Positions 1-10,239 are shown, counted from the stretch's first letter. The stretch is DNA of 64,000 bases from Aerococcaceae bacterium NML190073 (GCA_026131555.1 JAMXJH010000008.1:46136-110135), one strand, 5' to 3'. Made by a program: numbers and translations. Notes: generated by a model not told the origin, from the letters alone.

Positions 1-61
1 CCTTTTTGCTCCAAGCGGCGTTTTATGGCAGTTTTTGCGTAGAAAGGATGTGAGCGTATGA
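1..61 (+). CDS. C-terminal fragment of an upstream metal ABC transporter permease
   Basis: The frame starting at base 2 is open to the TGA at 59-61 and reads LFAPSGVLWQFLRRKDVSV. This FAP-x-GVLW-x-FLRR tail resembles the end of the first permease in two-permease Mn/Zn/Fe ABC systems (MntC/TroC type). The stop overlaps the ATG of the next permease by four bases (ATGA), as expected for translationally coupled subunits. Frame 1 also ends at a TAG (40-42) but gives a less typical tail. Only 19 residues are visible, so the family call rests on this short match and on the neighbour. Confidence 0.6.
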   Translation, partial: LFAPSGVLWQFLRRKDVSV

Positions 62-894
62 TTGAAGCTCTTTGGATTATGATGGTCATTGGAGCTTCTT
101 GTAGTCTAATGGGTAATCTATTAGTTCTGAAGCAAAATGTAATGGTAGCCGACGCTATCTCACACACCATTCTCTTGGGGATTGTATTGGCATTCTTTAT
201 TGTGCCGGATTTAGATTCTCCTTTTCTACAGGTGGGTGCTACTCTATTTGGTGTAGTAACGGTCCTCTCCATTGAGGCTTTAGCTAAGACGAAACGTTTG
301 CAACATGATGCGGCTATCGGCTTAGTATTCCCGGCGTTCTTCTCAATAGCGGTGCTGCTCATTTCTCGCTATTTCAAGAACGTTCACCTTGATATCGATA
401 TGGTGTTACTTGGAGAAATCGTCTTCGCACCCCTCAATCGCATGGACATCCTCGGCATTTCCTTACCTAAGGCATTTGTTCAAGGGATTGTGTTATTCAT
501 CGTCAATGTTGCCTTTATTATCGCCTATTATGGACGATTGAAGTTGCGACTTTTCGATGAAACTTTAGCAAGAACGATTGGGATTTATGTCGGTTTGTTA
601 GATGTTTTGATGATGACATTAGTTTCTCTGACTTCTGTCTTATCATTCCAAAGTGTTGGTGCAATCCTCGTCCTCTCTCTCATGATTGCCCCGGCTCTAA
701 CTGCGAAATGTTTAGCAACCTCATTCCCTCAATTACTGGTACTCGGTGTCTTCATCTCCATGGTGAATTGTACATTGGGATATATAAGCGCCACCTACTT
801 CAATGTATCATTGTCAGGTATGGTTGCGGTCGTATCTATCCTTACATTTTTACTCGTGTTCATCGCAAAAAGAAGGCTGACGCATCATGCGTAG
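58..894 (+). CDS. Manganese/zinc/iron ABC transporter permease (MntB/TroD family)
   Basis: Integral membrane subunit of an ABC-3 type divalent metal importer. The 278-residue protein is almost entirely hydrophobic, with about eight membrane segments and the usual family features: an N-terminal GNLLVLKQ stretch, VADAISHTILLGI in the first loop and SVGAILVLSLMIAPALTA near residue 200. The length is normal. AAAGGATG lies about 8 bases before the ATG. The start overlaps the stop of what looks like a second permease, so the cut-off upstream genes are probably the ATPase, binding protein and first permease. Whether Mn, Zn or Fe is carried cannot be told from this subunit. A terminator overlaps the last codons, so this is the last gene of its operon. 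Confidence 0.9.
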   Translation: MIEALWIMMVIGASCSLMGNLLVLKQNVMVADAISHTILLGIVLAFFIVPDLDSPFLQVGATLFGVVTVLSIEALAKTKRLQHDAAIGLVFPAFFSIAVLLISRYFKNVHLDIDMVLLGEIVFAPLNRMDILGISLPKAFVQGIVLFIVNVAFIIAYYGRLKLRLFDETLARTIGIYVGLLDVLMMTLVSLTSVLSFQSVGAILVLSLMIAPALTAKCLATSFPQLLVLGVFISMVNCTLGYISATYFNVSLSGMVAVVSILTFLLVFIAKRRLTHHA

Positions 895-906
895 CCTTCT
901 TTTTTT
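867..906 (+). terminator. Intrinsic terminator of the metal transporter operon
   Basis: AAGAAGGCT-G-ACGCAT pairs with ATGCGT-AGCCTTCTT, followed by a run of T. The left arm and part of the right arm lie inside the last codons of the permease gene, so the hairpin overlaps the coding end and stop codon (892-894). Confidence 0.85.
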
Positions 907-915
907 AGTTAATGA

Positions 916-941
916 AAACCACCGGCACAGCCGGTGGTTAT
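916..941 (-). terminator. Terminator downstream of pepF
   Basis: A perfect 9-bp stem, ACCACCGGC/GCCGGTGGT with a 3-base loop, is followed on the minus strand by TTTTC. It lies about 30 bases beyond the pepF stop, so it most likely ends pepF transcription. Confidence 0.7.
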
Positions 942-968
942 ATTCATGTCTATTCATACCATCAAGGA

Positions 969-2672
969 TTAAACTTTCAATGAATCTTCTGTCGTTGCTT
1001 CAAGATAATCATTGATAGAAGCAATTACCGCTTCCAAATTGCCTTCACCAAACGGTGATTTCAATTGTGCTTCTTCAACGATTTGCAAGAATGATTTCGT
1101 ACCACCAGTGTGACAAATCTTCAAGTAATCATTCCATGCTGTTGGATCTTGATCTACCTGACTACGTTTCCAGAATTGGAAAGCACATACTTGTGCCAAT
1201 GTATAGTCAATGTAATAGAACGGCGATTCGAAGATATGCCCTTGTTGGAACCAGAAACCGCCCTCTTCTAAGAATTGATTGCCGTCGTAATCTCTCCAAG
1301 GTAAGTACATTTTCTCAAGACGACGCCATGTTTGACGACGTTCTTCCGGTGTCATGGTTGGATGCTCATACACTTCATGTTGGAAATGGTCAACCAATAC
1401 ACCATAAGGTAAGAATTTCAATCCGCTCGATAAGTGACTGAACTTGTATTTCGGTGTTTTGTCAGCGAAGAATAATTCCATCCAAGGCCATGCAAAAAAT
1501 TCCATACTCATCGAATGAATTTCGCAACTTTCATACGTTGGCCATAAACATTCCGGTGTTTCAATCCAGCGTGATTGGAACACTTGGAAGGCATGTCCTG
1601 CTTCATGTGTCAATACGTCAATATCGCCGGACGTCCCATTGAAATTCGAGAAGATAAATGGCGCTTGATACTTCGGAATGTAAGTACAATAACCGCCGCC
1701 TGCTTTTGCCGGCTTCGTTACTAAATCAAGTAAGTCACGTTCCACCATAAAGTCAATAAATTCTGCTGTTTCCGGAGAAAGTTCATGGTACATGGTGACA
1801 CCATTGGCAACAATTTCTTCTGGTGTGCCGATTGGTTTCGCATTGCCGTTAGGATACTCAATCGGTAAGTCATAACTCTTCAATTCCTCTAAGCCTAAGC
1901 GCTCTTGCTGACGTTTGAATAATTTCGCCACAACAGGCACGACATGCTTCAAAATTTCTTGACGATAAACTTCCACATCTTCACGTGAGTAATCTAAACG
2001 ATTCATACGTGCATAACCTAATTCAACGAAATCTTTGAATCCTAATTCTTTCGCAATTTGTGAACGAACATGAACTAATTCATCATAAATTCGGTCAAAC
2101 TCCGCTTTGTTCTCATCGAAGAATCCCCATAATAAGCGACTCACTTCTTTACGTTCTTCTCGGTCGGTTGACTCTATGAAAGCAGCCATTCCCGGAATAT
2201 TGTAAACTTTACCTTTATACTCAATTTCAGCGGAAGCTTTCAATTTAGCGTATTCTGTTGTCAGTTTATTTTCTTTTTGCAAAAGCGGAATGACTTTCGG
2301 GTCGAATGTACGCAATGCGTTCTCTCCCATAGCAAAGAAAGTTGCCGGAATATGTGCTTCCAATTCTTGACGTAACGGTGAATTAAGGACTGCACGCGTA
2401 TAATCTGTTGCCCATTCGCTCATAATCGGACCTTTCTCGTCCCAGAATGCCATTTCCTTATCGTAGAATTCGTCTTTCGTATCAATGGAGTTACGAATCG
2501 ATACAAGCGTTTGTTGTGAATCCAATTCATTTTGTAAAGCTTGAATGCTTCGAATCGCTTCTAACGTTGCTTCGACACTTTCAGCTTGCTTAATAATGTC
2601 GATATTCGCTAAGAATACTTCACGTGCCACTTCTAAATCTGGTCTTTCATACGGAAATTCTGTAAATTTCAT
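969..2672 (-). CDS. pepF: M3-family oligoendopeptidase (PepF type)
   Basis: Cytosolic zinc metallopeptidase that cleaves short peptides. The 567-residue protein carries the thermolysin-like zinc motif HEAGHAF in the context DVLTHEAGHAFQVFQ, with downstream E residues (YESCEIHSMSMEF) that fit the third zinc ligand. Length is normal for the M3 family. The open frame extends four codons upstream to a GTG, but that GTG overlaps the ribosome binding site (AAGGAGTG). I therefore place the start at the ATG giving MKFTEFPYERPD. It is monocistronic, with its own terminator. Confidence 0.93.
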   Translation of the reverse strand: MKFTEFPYERPDLEVAREVFLANIDIIKQAESVEATLEAIRSIQALQNELDSQQTLVSIRNSIDTKDEFYDKEMAFWDEKGPIMSEWATDYTRAVLNSPLRQELEAHIPATFFAMGENALRTFDPKVIPLLQKENKLTTEYAKLKASAEIEYKGKVYNIPGMAAFIESTDREERKEVSRLLWGFFDENKAEFDRIYDELVHVRSQIAKELGFKDFVELGYARMNRLDYSREDVEVYRQEILKHVVPVVAKLFKRQQERLGLEELKSYDLPIEYPNGNAKPIGTPEEIVANGVTMYHELSPETAEFIDFMVERDLLDLVTKPAKAGGGYCTYIPKYQAPFIFSNFNGTSGDIDVLTHEAGHAFQVFQSRWIETPECLWPTYESCEIHSMSMEFFAWPWMELFFADKTPKYKFSHLSSGLKFLPYGVLVDHFQHEVYEHPTMTPEERRQTWRRLEKMYLPWRDYDGNQFLEEGGFWFQQGHIFESPFYYIDYTLAQVCAFQFWKRSQVDQDPTAWNDYLKICHTGGTKSFLQIVEEAQLKSPFGEGNLEAVIASINDYLEATTEDSLKV

Positions 2673-2741
2673 CAAATAAATCACTCCTTCAAATTTTTTA
2701 TAAGCATATTATAACAGAATTGAGGGTTATAACCTATTTTT

Positions 2742-2771
2742 TTAGCAAAAAAATCTATGCTTGTGTATAAT
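2742..2771 (+). promoter_or_regulatory. Candidate sigma-A promoter for the small gene and uvrC
   Basis: A perfect -10 (TATAAT, 2766-2771) lies 31 bases before the start of the small gene. The best -35 is weak (TTAGCA, 2742-2747, 18-base spacer). Confidence 0.45.
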
Positions 2772-2802
2772 ATGAGTGAAAAAAACAAAGGAGTCATTGC
2801 TT

Positions 2803-3090
2803 ATGCGTAATCATTATGAAGGCTTGGTCACTAAGACGAAATTGCTCTCTCCTGAATTCGCACTTGTTAAGATTCAAACGGCAACAGAAACAATCAATGC
2901 TTATATCGGACACAAAGCACTTACCTTTCTGATGGATGTTGAAATTGGTGACCAAATAAGCATCTTCGGGCATTATAATCATCGGAAACAACTGATTATT
3001 GAACGTTATTGGGTGCGCCCGATAAACCATGATACATTGCCACCGCATTTACACTACCCACATCGTAAACCAAGGAGTTCCCATGACTAA
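2803..3090 (+). CDS. Small conserved-looking protein of unknown function, coupled to uvrC
   Basis: A 95-residue protein that I do not recognise. It starts at the ATG giving MRNHYEGLV, preceded at 9 bases by AAAGGAG; the longer frame from a GTG at 2776 would run through that site. The sequence alternates short hydrophobic strands and turns (FALVKIQ, INAYIGH, GDQISIFGHYN, KQLIIERYWV). This suggests a small beta-barrel such as an OB fold, but that is inference only. There is no signal peptide or membrane segment. Its last eight bases overlap the uvrC start, so the two are probably translated together. Confidence 0.75.
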   Translation: MRNHYEGLVTKTKLLSPEFALVKIQTATETINAYIGHKALTFLMDVEIGDQISIFGHYNHRKQLIIERYWVRPINHDTLPPHLHYPHRKPRSSHD

Positions 3091-4897
3091 TAATAAACAA
3101 GAAACACCTGAAGAAATTCGTACAAACATTGAACGCAAATTGAAATTACTCCCTGATTTACCGGGGTGTTACTTAATGAAAGATGTTGACGATAACATCC
3201 TATATGTCGGCAAAGCCAAAAACCTCAAAAATCGTGTCCGTTCTTATTTCAGAGGCGCGCACGATACTAAGACGACGAAATTAGTGGCGAATATTCATCA
3301 TTTTGAAACGATTGTCACGCATAGTAACAAGGAAGCACTTATCTTGGAAATCAATTTGATTCAAGAATACAAGCCACCTTATAATATTCGCCTTAAGGAA
3401 GGAACGATGTACCCTTTCTTGAAGATTACGAATGAGGCAGACCCGCAACTCATTATTACAAATCAAGTGACAAAGGACGGTGGACATTATTTCGGACCTT
3501 TTCCGAATGTGACGGCGGCTACCACCACACAACAGTTACTACATCGTGTGTATCCATTGCGCCGCTGCAACAAAAATGAAAAACGTGCTTGCTTCTACTA
3601 TCACCTCGGGCAATGTATCGGTTGTTGCGATCATGCGATTTCTCAAGCGGAATACGCTGAACAAATTGCGAGAATCAAGCGTTTTTTCAATGGGGATGTC
3701 GCAGAACTGAAGCACACGCTCAAAGATAAGATGCACACTGCCGCTGAACGTTTGGATTTCGAAGTCGCTGCCGATTATCGAGACCAACTAAACTACATTG
3801 AAACCACTGTTGAGCGTCAAGCAATTATGAGCCAAGATTACGATAACACTGATGTGTTTGCTTACACCTTCAATAAAGGTTGGCTATCGATTCAAGTCTT
3901 TATGCTACGTCAAGGTTCCATTCTTAAACGAGAAGCGGCGATTTTTCCATGTTATACGGAGCCGGAAGATGAGGTAACAACCTTTATTGCACGTTTCTAC
4001 AAAGAGCAGCAACACCTCGTGCCGCGTACTATTCTTGTGCCGAGTGATGTTGATCAAGTCGTACTCAATGAAGTATTGGATATTCCGGTTACGACACCCT
4101 TACGTGGCAAAAAACGCGCCATGCTAGAACTGTGTGAGAAGAACAGTCAGATTGCACTTGATGAGAAGTTTCGTCTAATCGAAATGAGCGAACGTAAGAC
4201 CATTGGGGCTGTCGAAGAATTGGCAACGCTATTGCATATTCCACAAGCAAATTATATCGAAGCGTTTGACCACTCGAATATCTTCGGGACAGATGCTGTT
4301 TCCGGTATGGTCGTTTATCGTGACGGCAAACCTGACCGCAAGAATTATCGCAAGTTCAAGATCAAAACCATCGAAGGCAGCAATGAATTTGCCCATACTC
4401 AAGAAATTATACGGCGACGTTATACACGCCTTTTGCGTGAAAGTAAGCCACTCCCTGACTTAATTCTAATGGACGGAGGTAAAGTCCAAATCCGCGCCGC
4501 TCGCGATGTCATTGAGAATGAATTAGGCTTAACCATTCCAATCGCCGGTATGGTAAAAGATGATAAACATAAAACAGCCGCCCTAATGGACGGCTATACT
4601 GAAACATTAGTGGCTATTGATCCGAGAAGTCAAGCGTTTCATTTTGTTCAACGTGTTCAAGAAGAGGTTCATCGTTATGCTATCAGTTATCATCGCCAGG
4701 TTCGTAGCAAAACTCAATTCGGTTCCGTATTGGATGAGATTAACGGTGTTGGTCCGGCAACACGCACTAAGTTATTGAAACACTTTAAATCCTTAACACG
4801 AATTAAAGATGCCTCTATTGATGACATTGTCAAACTGGGTATCTCTCGTCCGATAGCAGAACGAATTCTTGACACACTTAACCAATCACACTCATAG
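3083..4897 (+). CDS. uvrC: Excinuclease ABC subunit C
   Basis: Dual-incision nuclease of nucleotide excision repair, acting on UvrB-DNA complexes. The 604-residue protein has the N-terminal GIY-YIG domain (LPGCYLMKDVDDNILYVGKA, residues about 24-45) that makes the 3' cut and a central UVR motif (LDFEVAADYRDQLNYIE). The C-terminal RNase-H-like endonuclease makes the 5' cut (EAFDHSNIFG, LILMDGGKVQ). The last 60 residues form a helix-hairpin-helix domain (INGVGPATRTKLLKHF). The start is the ATG at 3083, with AAGGAG 7 bases upstream; the open frame beginning at 3029 is unsupported. It overlaps the preceding small gene by 8 bp. Confidence 0.97.
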   Translation: MTNNKQETPEEIRTNIERKLKLLPDLPGCYLMKDVDDNILYVGKAKNLKNRVRSYFRGAHDTKTTKLVANIHHFETIVTHSNKEALILEINLIQEYKPPYNIRLKEGTMYPFLKITNEADPQLIITNQVTKDGGHYFGPFPNVTAATTTQQLLHRVYPLRRCNKNEKRACFYYHLGQCIGCCDHAISQAEYAEQIARIKRFFNGDVAELKHTLKDKMHTAAERLDFEVAADYRDQLNYIETTVERQAIMSQDYDNTDVFAYTFNKGWLSIQVFMLRQGSILKREAAIFPCYTEPEDEVTTFIARFYKEQQHLVPRTILVPSDVDQVVLNEVLDIPVTTPLRGKKRAMLELCEKNSQIALDEKFRLIEMSERKTIGAVEELATLLHIPQANYIEAFDHSNIFGTDAVSGMVVYRDGKPDRKNYRKFKIKTIEGSNEFAHTQEIIRRRYTRLLRESKPLPDLILMDGGKVQIRAARDVIENELGLTIPIAGMVKDDKHKTAALMDGYTETLVAIDPRSQAFHFVQRVQEEVHRYAISYHRQVRSKTQFGSVLDEINGVGPATRTKLLKHFKSLTRIKDASIDDIVKLGISRPIAERILDTLNQSHS

Positions 4898-4901
4898 AGA
4901 C

Positions 4902-4936
4902 AAGCGCCTTCCCACATAATGCGGAAAGGCGCTTTA
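4902..4936. terminator. Bidirectional hairpin between convergent uvrC and recD2
   Basis: AAGCGCCTT and AAGGCGCTT form a 9-bp stem in the 40-base gap between two converging genes. There is no strong T run on either side, so termination may be moderate. Confidence 0.6.
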
Positions 4937-4937
4937 A

Positions 4938-7397
4938 CTATTCTTCCATAAAATCCCACGGCGTAATGTTTGCCATACCAATCATAGCATCAATCTGCAT
5001 CCAAGTATCATTCGTTAACTCGGTTGGTTCTTCGAATAAAGGAATTGTTAGAACATCTTCTTCAATTGTTGTTGCATGTGTTAAATCATTTGCAACCGAA
5101 GGAAATGTTTCAAGTGAAGCCGTTTGTTTCTCTTTTTTGCCAAGTTTAATTTGCAATAAATCACATAGAAATGTTTGTCTAGGTGCATCTTGTTGCGATA
5201 CTGCTTTAACAAAACTATTCGGATTGCCAATCAAGACAAGGCTTTGTTTGGCGCGTGTGACGGCTGTATATACTAAATTTTTGCGTAACATGCGCGAATA
5301 CATATCGACAAGCGGCAAGATAACAAGCGGGTATTCGCTTCCTTGCGATTTGTGAATCGAACAACAATATGCTAATGTCAATTGGTCGAAATCTCCACGC
5401 TTATAGATTAGCTCTTTCTCGTCTTCAAAGCTGACCACCAGCTCATCTGAACCGGATTCTGTTTCACCCTTGAAATAGATGCCTTCGATTTTACCGATAT
5501 CGCCATTATAAACGCCGTTATCCGCATTGTTCACTAATTGCAAGACTTTATCCCCTACTCTAAATACTTGCTCAAAATAGACGATTTCTCGCTTTTTGCT
5601 CGTCGGCGGATTCAATTGGGCTTGTAACAGCTGATTCAGTGTGTTAATGCCGGCAACTCCTTTATACATCGGTGCCAATACTTGTAGATTCGTCGCATTA
5701 TAACCTTTCTTCAGGGCGCTTTCAACAATCCGTTGAATCACTTGTGGCACTTGGTTTGCTTGACATGGAATGAAACTTCTATCAGTTTGCTTTTCCATTA
5801 GGTTTTGCGGTAAGTATCCTTGTCGAATCGTATGCGCTAAGTCAATAATCGAACTGTCTTGCGATTGCCGATATATTTTTGTCAGGGAAATTGTCGGAAT
5901 CGTCGTTGATTCAATTAAGTCGCTAAATACTTTCCCCGGACCGACAGACGGCAATTGGTCCTTGTCCCCTACAAAAATAACTTGCATATGATAAGGAATT
6001 GCTTGCGTTAACCAGTTCATCAACCAAGTATCGACCATTGACATTTCGTCAACAATTAACAAGCGCCCTTCCAATTCAATCGAATAGAAATCTTCAATGG
6101 AACTTTCACGCGTGTAACCGATTAGACGGTGAATGGTTGAAGCCGGCAAGCCTGTCATTTCTTGCATACGCTTGGCAGCACGTCCTGTCGGTGCCGCAAG
6201 CAAAATCGGACTTTCTTCATAGGTTTTGCTTGCATCAGGTAAATCATATTCATGTAATAATGCGTGCAGAACAATAACACCTTTAATCAACGTTGTTTTG
6301 CCCGTTCCGGGTCCGCCTGTAATAATCGACATCGGTGATTCAACTGCTAATTTCAATGCTGCTCGTTGTTGCGCATCATACGCAATGCCTGTAATATTGA
6401 CTACTTCATCAATCTTGGCTTCTATTATTTCCTGTGCAAAACGCTCGACGTGTTCATACTGCATGAATTGTCCGATATGGTTAACGATATTCATTTCTGC
6501 ATGATACAGGCTCGGAATCATCAAGCCTTCTGCCAAGGACATCAACTTATTTTCTAACAAAGCTTTGTCGAGTGCCGTTTCCAACAAATCATCTTCCACT
6601 AAGTAAGGGCGACTTTTCTCTAATAATTTCCGTGCAGCCACAATCGCAACTTCACGAACCACATAAGTATCGCCATTGCTCATACACCAATCCGATACAG
6701 CTGTGATGAGACTGGCAACCAATCGCTCAACTGCGAATGCCTCGATTCCAAGCTGTTCTGCTAGTTGATCCGCCTTATTAAAGCCGATTCCTTCGATTTT
6801 TTCAATGAGTTCATAAGGGTTGTTCTTAATGATGTCCAAGGCGGAACTTTTATAAGTTTTATAAATTTTCTCAGCTAATTTCGGTCCGAAACCCCATTCA
6901 TTCAATTGCATGAATATACGTTCCGTTCCTTGATGTTGGAGAATATTCAAACGTAAATCACGGCGTTTAGCGGGGGTTAAACCTTTTACTTTTTTCAAAG
7001 CTTCTGCGTCCGCTACAATCAACTCGATTGCTTGCTCGCCCAAAGTGTCAACAATGCGTTGCGCCAATACTTTACCAATACCTTTGAAACGATCGCTCGC
7101 TAAATAATCTACCATACCCTGTGCGGACGTCGGCGTTACTTGTTGATAGCGTGTTACCGCAAATTGTTCGCCGTATTTAGGATGTGAGGTCAATTTCCCG
7201 AAGAATTCATACGTCGTATCCAAGTGCAATGCCGCAAACTGCCCTGTACACGTCATCTCACTTCCCGCAAAAAAACTCGTGGCTTCATCATCGACCGCAA
7301 CACGAATCACTTTGTAAAAATTAGACGGATTCTCAAAAAAGATACTCGCCACTTGTCCGACAAGTAATTCTTCATCTGATGTATATTCCTTCGTCAT
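4938..7397 (-). CDS. recD2: RecD2-type ATP-dependent 5'-3' DNA helicase
   Basis: SF1B helicase of the RecD2 group, found in bacteria that use AddAB instead of RecBCD. The 819-residue protein has an N-terminal OB-like domain, a helix-hairpin-helix region (around FKGIGKVLAQRIV and IEGIGFNKADQL), Walker A GGPGTGKTT, Walker B LLIVDEMSMVD, and C-terminal motifs IHKSQGSEYP and YTAVTRAKQSL. I chose the ATG giving MTKEYTSDEE because AAAGGAGGG lies 6 bases upstream; the open frame runs 29 codons further without a site. Its role in repair and fork maintenance is inferred from the family. Confidence 0.94.
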   Translation of the reverse strand: MTKEYTSDEELLVGQVASIFFENPSNFYKVIRVAVDDEATSFFAGSEMTCTGQFAALHLDTTYEFFGKLTSHPKYGEQFAVTRYQQVTPTSAQGMVDYLASDRFKGIGKVLAQRIVDTLGEQAIELIVADAEALKKVKGLTPAKRRDLRLNILQHQGTERIFMQLNEWGFGPKLAEKIYKTYKSSALDIIKNNPYELIEKIEGIGFNKADQLAEQLGIEAFAVERLVASLITAVSDWCMSNGDTYVVREVAIVAARKLLEKSRPYLVEDDLLETALDKALLENKLMSLAEGLMIPSLYHAEMNIVNHIGQFMQYEHVERFAQEIIEAKIDEVVNITGIAYDAQQRAALKLAVESPMSIITGGPGTGKTTLIKGVIVLHALLHEYDLPDASKTYEESPILLAAPTGRAAKRMQEMTGLPASTIHRLIGYTRESSIEDFYSIELEGRLLIVDEMSMVDTWLMNWLTQAIPYHMQVIFVGDKDQLPSVGPGKVFSDLIESTTIPTISLTKIYRQSQDSSIIDLAHTIRQGYLPQNLMEKQTDRSFIPCQANQVPQVIQRIVESALKKGYNATNLQVLAPMYKGVAGINTLNQLLQAQLNPPTSKKREIVYFEQVFRVGDKVLQLVNNADNGVYNGDIGKIEGIYFKGETESGSDELVVSFEDEKELIYKRGDFDQLTLAYCCSIHKSQGSEYPLVILPLVDMYSRMLRKNLVYTAVTRAKQSLVLIGNPNSFVKAVSQQDAPRQTFLCDLLQIKLGKKEKQTASLETFPSVANDLTHATTIEEDVLTIPLFEEPTELTNDTWMQIDAMIGMANITPWDFMEE

Positions 7398-7493
7398 CGA
7401 ATCCCTCCTTTTCTCATTTGAGTGGTTTATATGCATATAAACTTCATTCATTATCATTGTTTCCATTCTACCATGTTTCCTCACAATCGCCTA

Positions 7494-7541
7494 CCAAAAA
7501 AAGAAGTCGACACCTTTTGTAAAGGCATCAACTTCTTTGAT
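7494..7541 (-). terminator. Intrinsic terminator of clpB
   Basis: On the minus strand a stem of about 17 bp with two wobble pairs (AAGAAGTTGATGCCTTT/AAAGGTGTCGACTTCTT, 4-base loop) is followed by TTTTTTT. It sits 17 bases after the clpB stop. Confidence 0.85.
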
Positions 7542-7557
7542 GGTTGATTATTTAGTG

Positions 7558-10158
7558 TTATTCTTTCTCTGTTGATTGGAACTCAAGTTTCCCGTCTACT
7601 AATTTCGCTGTAATCAATGAATTTGGCATAATATTGCCGGCGATAATTTGTTTTGCCAATGGTGTTTCAAGCTCACGGGTAATGAAGCGCATTAAAGGTC
7701 GTGCGCCATAGATTGGATCGTAACCATTCTCAGCAATCCACTCGCTCGCTGCCGGTTCCAGTTGTAAATCCATTTCTTGATAAGCTAAACGTTTGCGCAA
7801 GTTGCCTAACATTTTTTCCACAATGGCTGCCATATGATGCTTACCTAATGGTGTAAACATGACAATGTCATCAATTCGATTCAGGAACTCCGGCTTGAAG
7901 TGCCCGCGTAACAATTGTGTTACTTGACTTGCGGTTGCTTCTTCAATGTGTCCTGATTCATTCACGCCATCCAATAATAAGTGTGAACCAATATTGCTTG
8001 TCATAATGAGCACCGTATTCTTGAAGTCAACTGTACGACCTTTCGAATCCGTCAAACGTCCGTCATCTAACACTTGTAGTAAAATATTAAAGACATCCGG
8101 GTGCGCTTTCTCAATTTCATCCAACAACACAATTGTGTACGGATTACGACGAACAGCTTCTGTTAGATAGCCGCCTTCTTCGTATCCAATATAGCCCGGA
8201 GGCGCTCCGACTAATCGAGATACGGTATGTTTTTCCATGTATTCTGACATATCAATTCGCACTAGGTGGTCTTCTGAATCGAATAGGGTTTCCGCAAGAG
8301 TTTTCGCTAATTCTGTTTTCCCGACACCTGTCGGTCCTAAGAATAGGAATGAACCGATTGGTCGATTCGGATTTTGTAAGCCTGCACGTGAACGTAAGAC
8401 CGCTTCTGTAACTTTATCCACTGCTTCATCTTGTCCGATGACACGTTGGTGCAGCGTGTCGCTCAATTTCAAGAGTTTCTCACGTTCACCTTCAACTAGG
8501 CGTGTTACCGGGATACCTGTTAAGCGTCCTACTACTTTGGCGATTTCTTCGTCGGTTACAGCTTCTTGGGTTAATCGTTCTACTGTAGAATCCATTTCGG
8601 TTGCTTCGATATTTTTCAATTCGCGTTCTAGTTCCGGAATGCGCCCGTGACGTAATTCTGCGGCTTTTTCTAAGTCATAATTAGCTTCTGCATCTTCTAA
8701 TTGACGACGTGCATCGTCCAATGCTTGACGTTTATCTCGCAATTTATTCGCCGATTCCTTCTCGATTTCCCAACGCATTTTCAATGTATTAGCTTGTTCA
8801 CGTAATTCTGCTAATTCTTCTTGTAGCATTTCTAAGCGTTTGCGACTGGCATCATCTGTTTCCTTCTTCAGCGCCGCTTCTTCAATTTCCAACTGCATTA
8901 AACGGCGAATCACTTGATCCATTTCGGTCGGCATTGAGTTCATTTCAACGCGAATGGTCGCACACGCTTCATCGACTAAATCAATAGCCTTGTCCGGCAA
9001 AAAACGATCCGTCATATAACGGTTTGATAAAACAGCTGCCGCCACTAAAGCATTATCTTGAATATTTACTCCATGGTGAATTTCAAAGCGCTCTTTCAAT
9101 CCACGTAAAATACTTATGGTATCTTCAACAGTAGGCTCTTTAATCATAACGCGTTGGAAACGACGTTCAAGTGCTTTATCTTTTTCGATGTTTTCACGGT
9201 ATTCATCCAATGTTGTCGCACCAATACAGTGCAGCTCGCCACGCGCCAGCATTGGTTTCAACAAGTTTCCGGCATCCATTGAACCCTCTGTTTTACCGGC
9301 ACCGACAATTGTGTGAATTTCGTCGATGAACAATAGAATGCGTCCGTCAGATTGCTTCACTTCTTTCAAAACCGCCTTCAATCGTTCTTCGAATTCTCCA
9401 CGATACTTGGCACCGGCAATCAATGCACCCATATCTAAACTGTAAATGTCTTTATTCTTTAAGTTTTCCGGTACATCTTTACGCACAATGCGGTGCGCCA
9501 GCCCTTCAACAATTGCCGTCTTACCTACACCGGGCTCCCCGATTAAAATCGGATTATTTTTTGTTTTACGTGATAGAATCCGAATCACATCGCGGATTTC
9601 TTCGTCGCGCCCGATAACAGGGTCTAATTTGCCTTCTTTGACAGCAGATACTAAATTTGTTGCATATTTTTCTAATGATTCATAGGTTTGTTCTTGGTTT
9701 TGTGATGTCACACGCTCTCCTCCTCTTAATGTTGTAATGCGTTCTTTCATTTTGTCCTCTGTAATATGTTGTTCATTTAACCAACGCGTCAAAGGATTAT
9801 TCACTTGTCGATTCAATGCCAATAACACAACTTCTGTCGAAATATAGTCATCTTTATTTTCTTGGGCTATGACATTTGCATCCGCCAATAATTGATTAAG
9901 ACGCGGACTAATGCTTTGCCCATATTGCACATTTGAACCTGTTACGGAACTAATTGAATCAATTTCCTGTTCCACTAATTGTCTAAATGTTTGCATCGGT
10001 GCCCCTAATTCTTGATATAAATTATAAGCGAAATGATCCGGTGCTAATAGAATCAACCATAGATGCGGAATATCAATCTGCTGATGTTGTCGCGTTATCG
10101 CAACTTGTTGCGCTTCACCTAAAGCTTGTTGTAATGTGGTTGTCAATTTTTCAATCAT
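7558..10158 (-). CDS. clpB: ATP-dependent disaggregase ClpB
   Basis: Hexameric AAA+ chaperone that, with DnaK, threads proteins out of aggregates. The 866 residues show the full ClpB layout: a Clp N domain with two repeats, NBD1 with Walker A GEPGVGKT and Walker [10 protein letters not shown], a coiled-coil middle domain (about 410-520, rich in E/K/R), NBD2 with [14 protein letters not shown] and a C-terminal small domain. The long middle domain separates it from ClpC and ClpE, and there is no ClpP-binding IGF loop. The ATG has AAAGGATG 9 bases upstream. Upstream CtsR-like heptad repeats indicate heat-shock control by CtsR. Confidence 0.97.
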   Translation of the reverse strand: MIEKLTTTLQQALGEAQQVAITRQHQQIDIPHLWLILLAPDHFAYNLYQELGAPMQTFRQLVEQEIDSISSVTGSNVQYGQSISPRLNQLLADANVIAQENKDDYISTEVVLLALNRQVNNPLTRWLNEQHITEDKMKERITTLRGGERVTSQNQEQTYESLEKYATNLVSAVKEGKLDPVIGRDEEIRDVIRILSRKTKNNPILIGEPGVGKTAIVEGLAHRIVRKDVPENLKNKDIYSLDMGALIAGAKYRGEFEERLKAVLKEVKQSDGRILLFIDEIHTIVGAGKTEGSMDAGNLLKPMLARGELHCIGATTLDEYRENIEKDKALERRFQRVMIKEPTVEDTISILRGLKERFEIHHGVNIQDNALVAAAVLSNRYMTDRFLPDKAIDLVDEACATIRVEMNSMPTEMDQVIRRLMQLEIEEAALKKETDDASRKRLEMLQEELAELREQANTLKMRWEIEKESANKLRDKRQALDDARRQLEDAEANYDLEKAAELRHGRIPELERELKNIEATEMDSTVERLTQEAVTDEEIAKVVGRLTGIPVTRLVEGEREKLLKLSDTLHQRVIGQDEAVDKVTEAVLRSRAGLQNPNRPIGSFLFLGPTGVGKTELAKTLAETLFDSEDHLVRIDMSEYMEKHTVSRLVGAPPGYIGYEEGGYLTEAVRRNPYTIVLLDEIEKAHPDVFNILLQVLDDGRLTDSKGRTVDFKNTVLIMTSNIGSHLLLDGVNESGHIEEATASQVTQLLRGHFKPEFLNRIDDIVMFTPLGKHHMAAIVEKMLGNLRKRLAYQEMDLQLEPAASEWIAENGYDPIYGARPLMRFITRELETPLAKQIIAGNIMPNSLITAKLVDGKLEFQSTEKE

Positions 10159-10181
10159 TAAAACACATCCTTTCTTTTTTT

Positions 10182-10198
10182 AGTCAAAAATAGTCAGA
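10182..10198 (+). promoter_or_regulatory. CtsR-type operator in the clpB leader
   Basis: AGTCAAA-AAT-AGTCAGA matches the CtsR direct-repeat consensus (A/G)GTCAAA-NAN-(A/G)GTCAAA with one change. It lies 24 bases upstream of the clpB start, between the promoter and the gene. Confidence 0.7.
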
Positions 10199-10239
10199 AA
10201 CTTCTAAGTAAAATAATACGCTCCTTACGAGCTGATACT

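Noticed and set aside
708..908. 66-codon plus-strand frame inside the permease gene
   Set aside because: It is a shadow of the permease frame without its own initiation signals.
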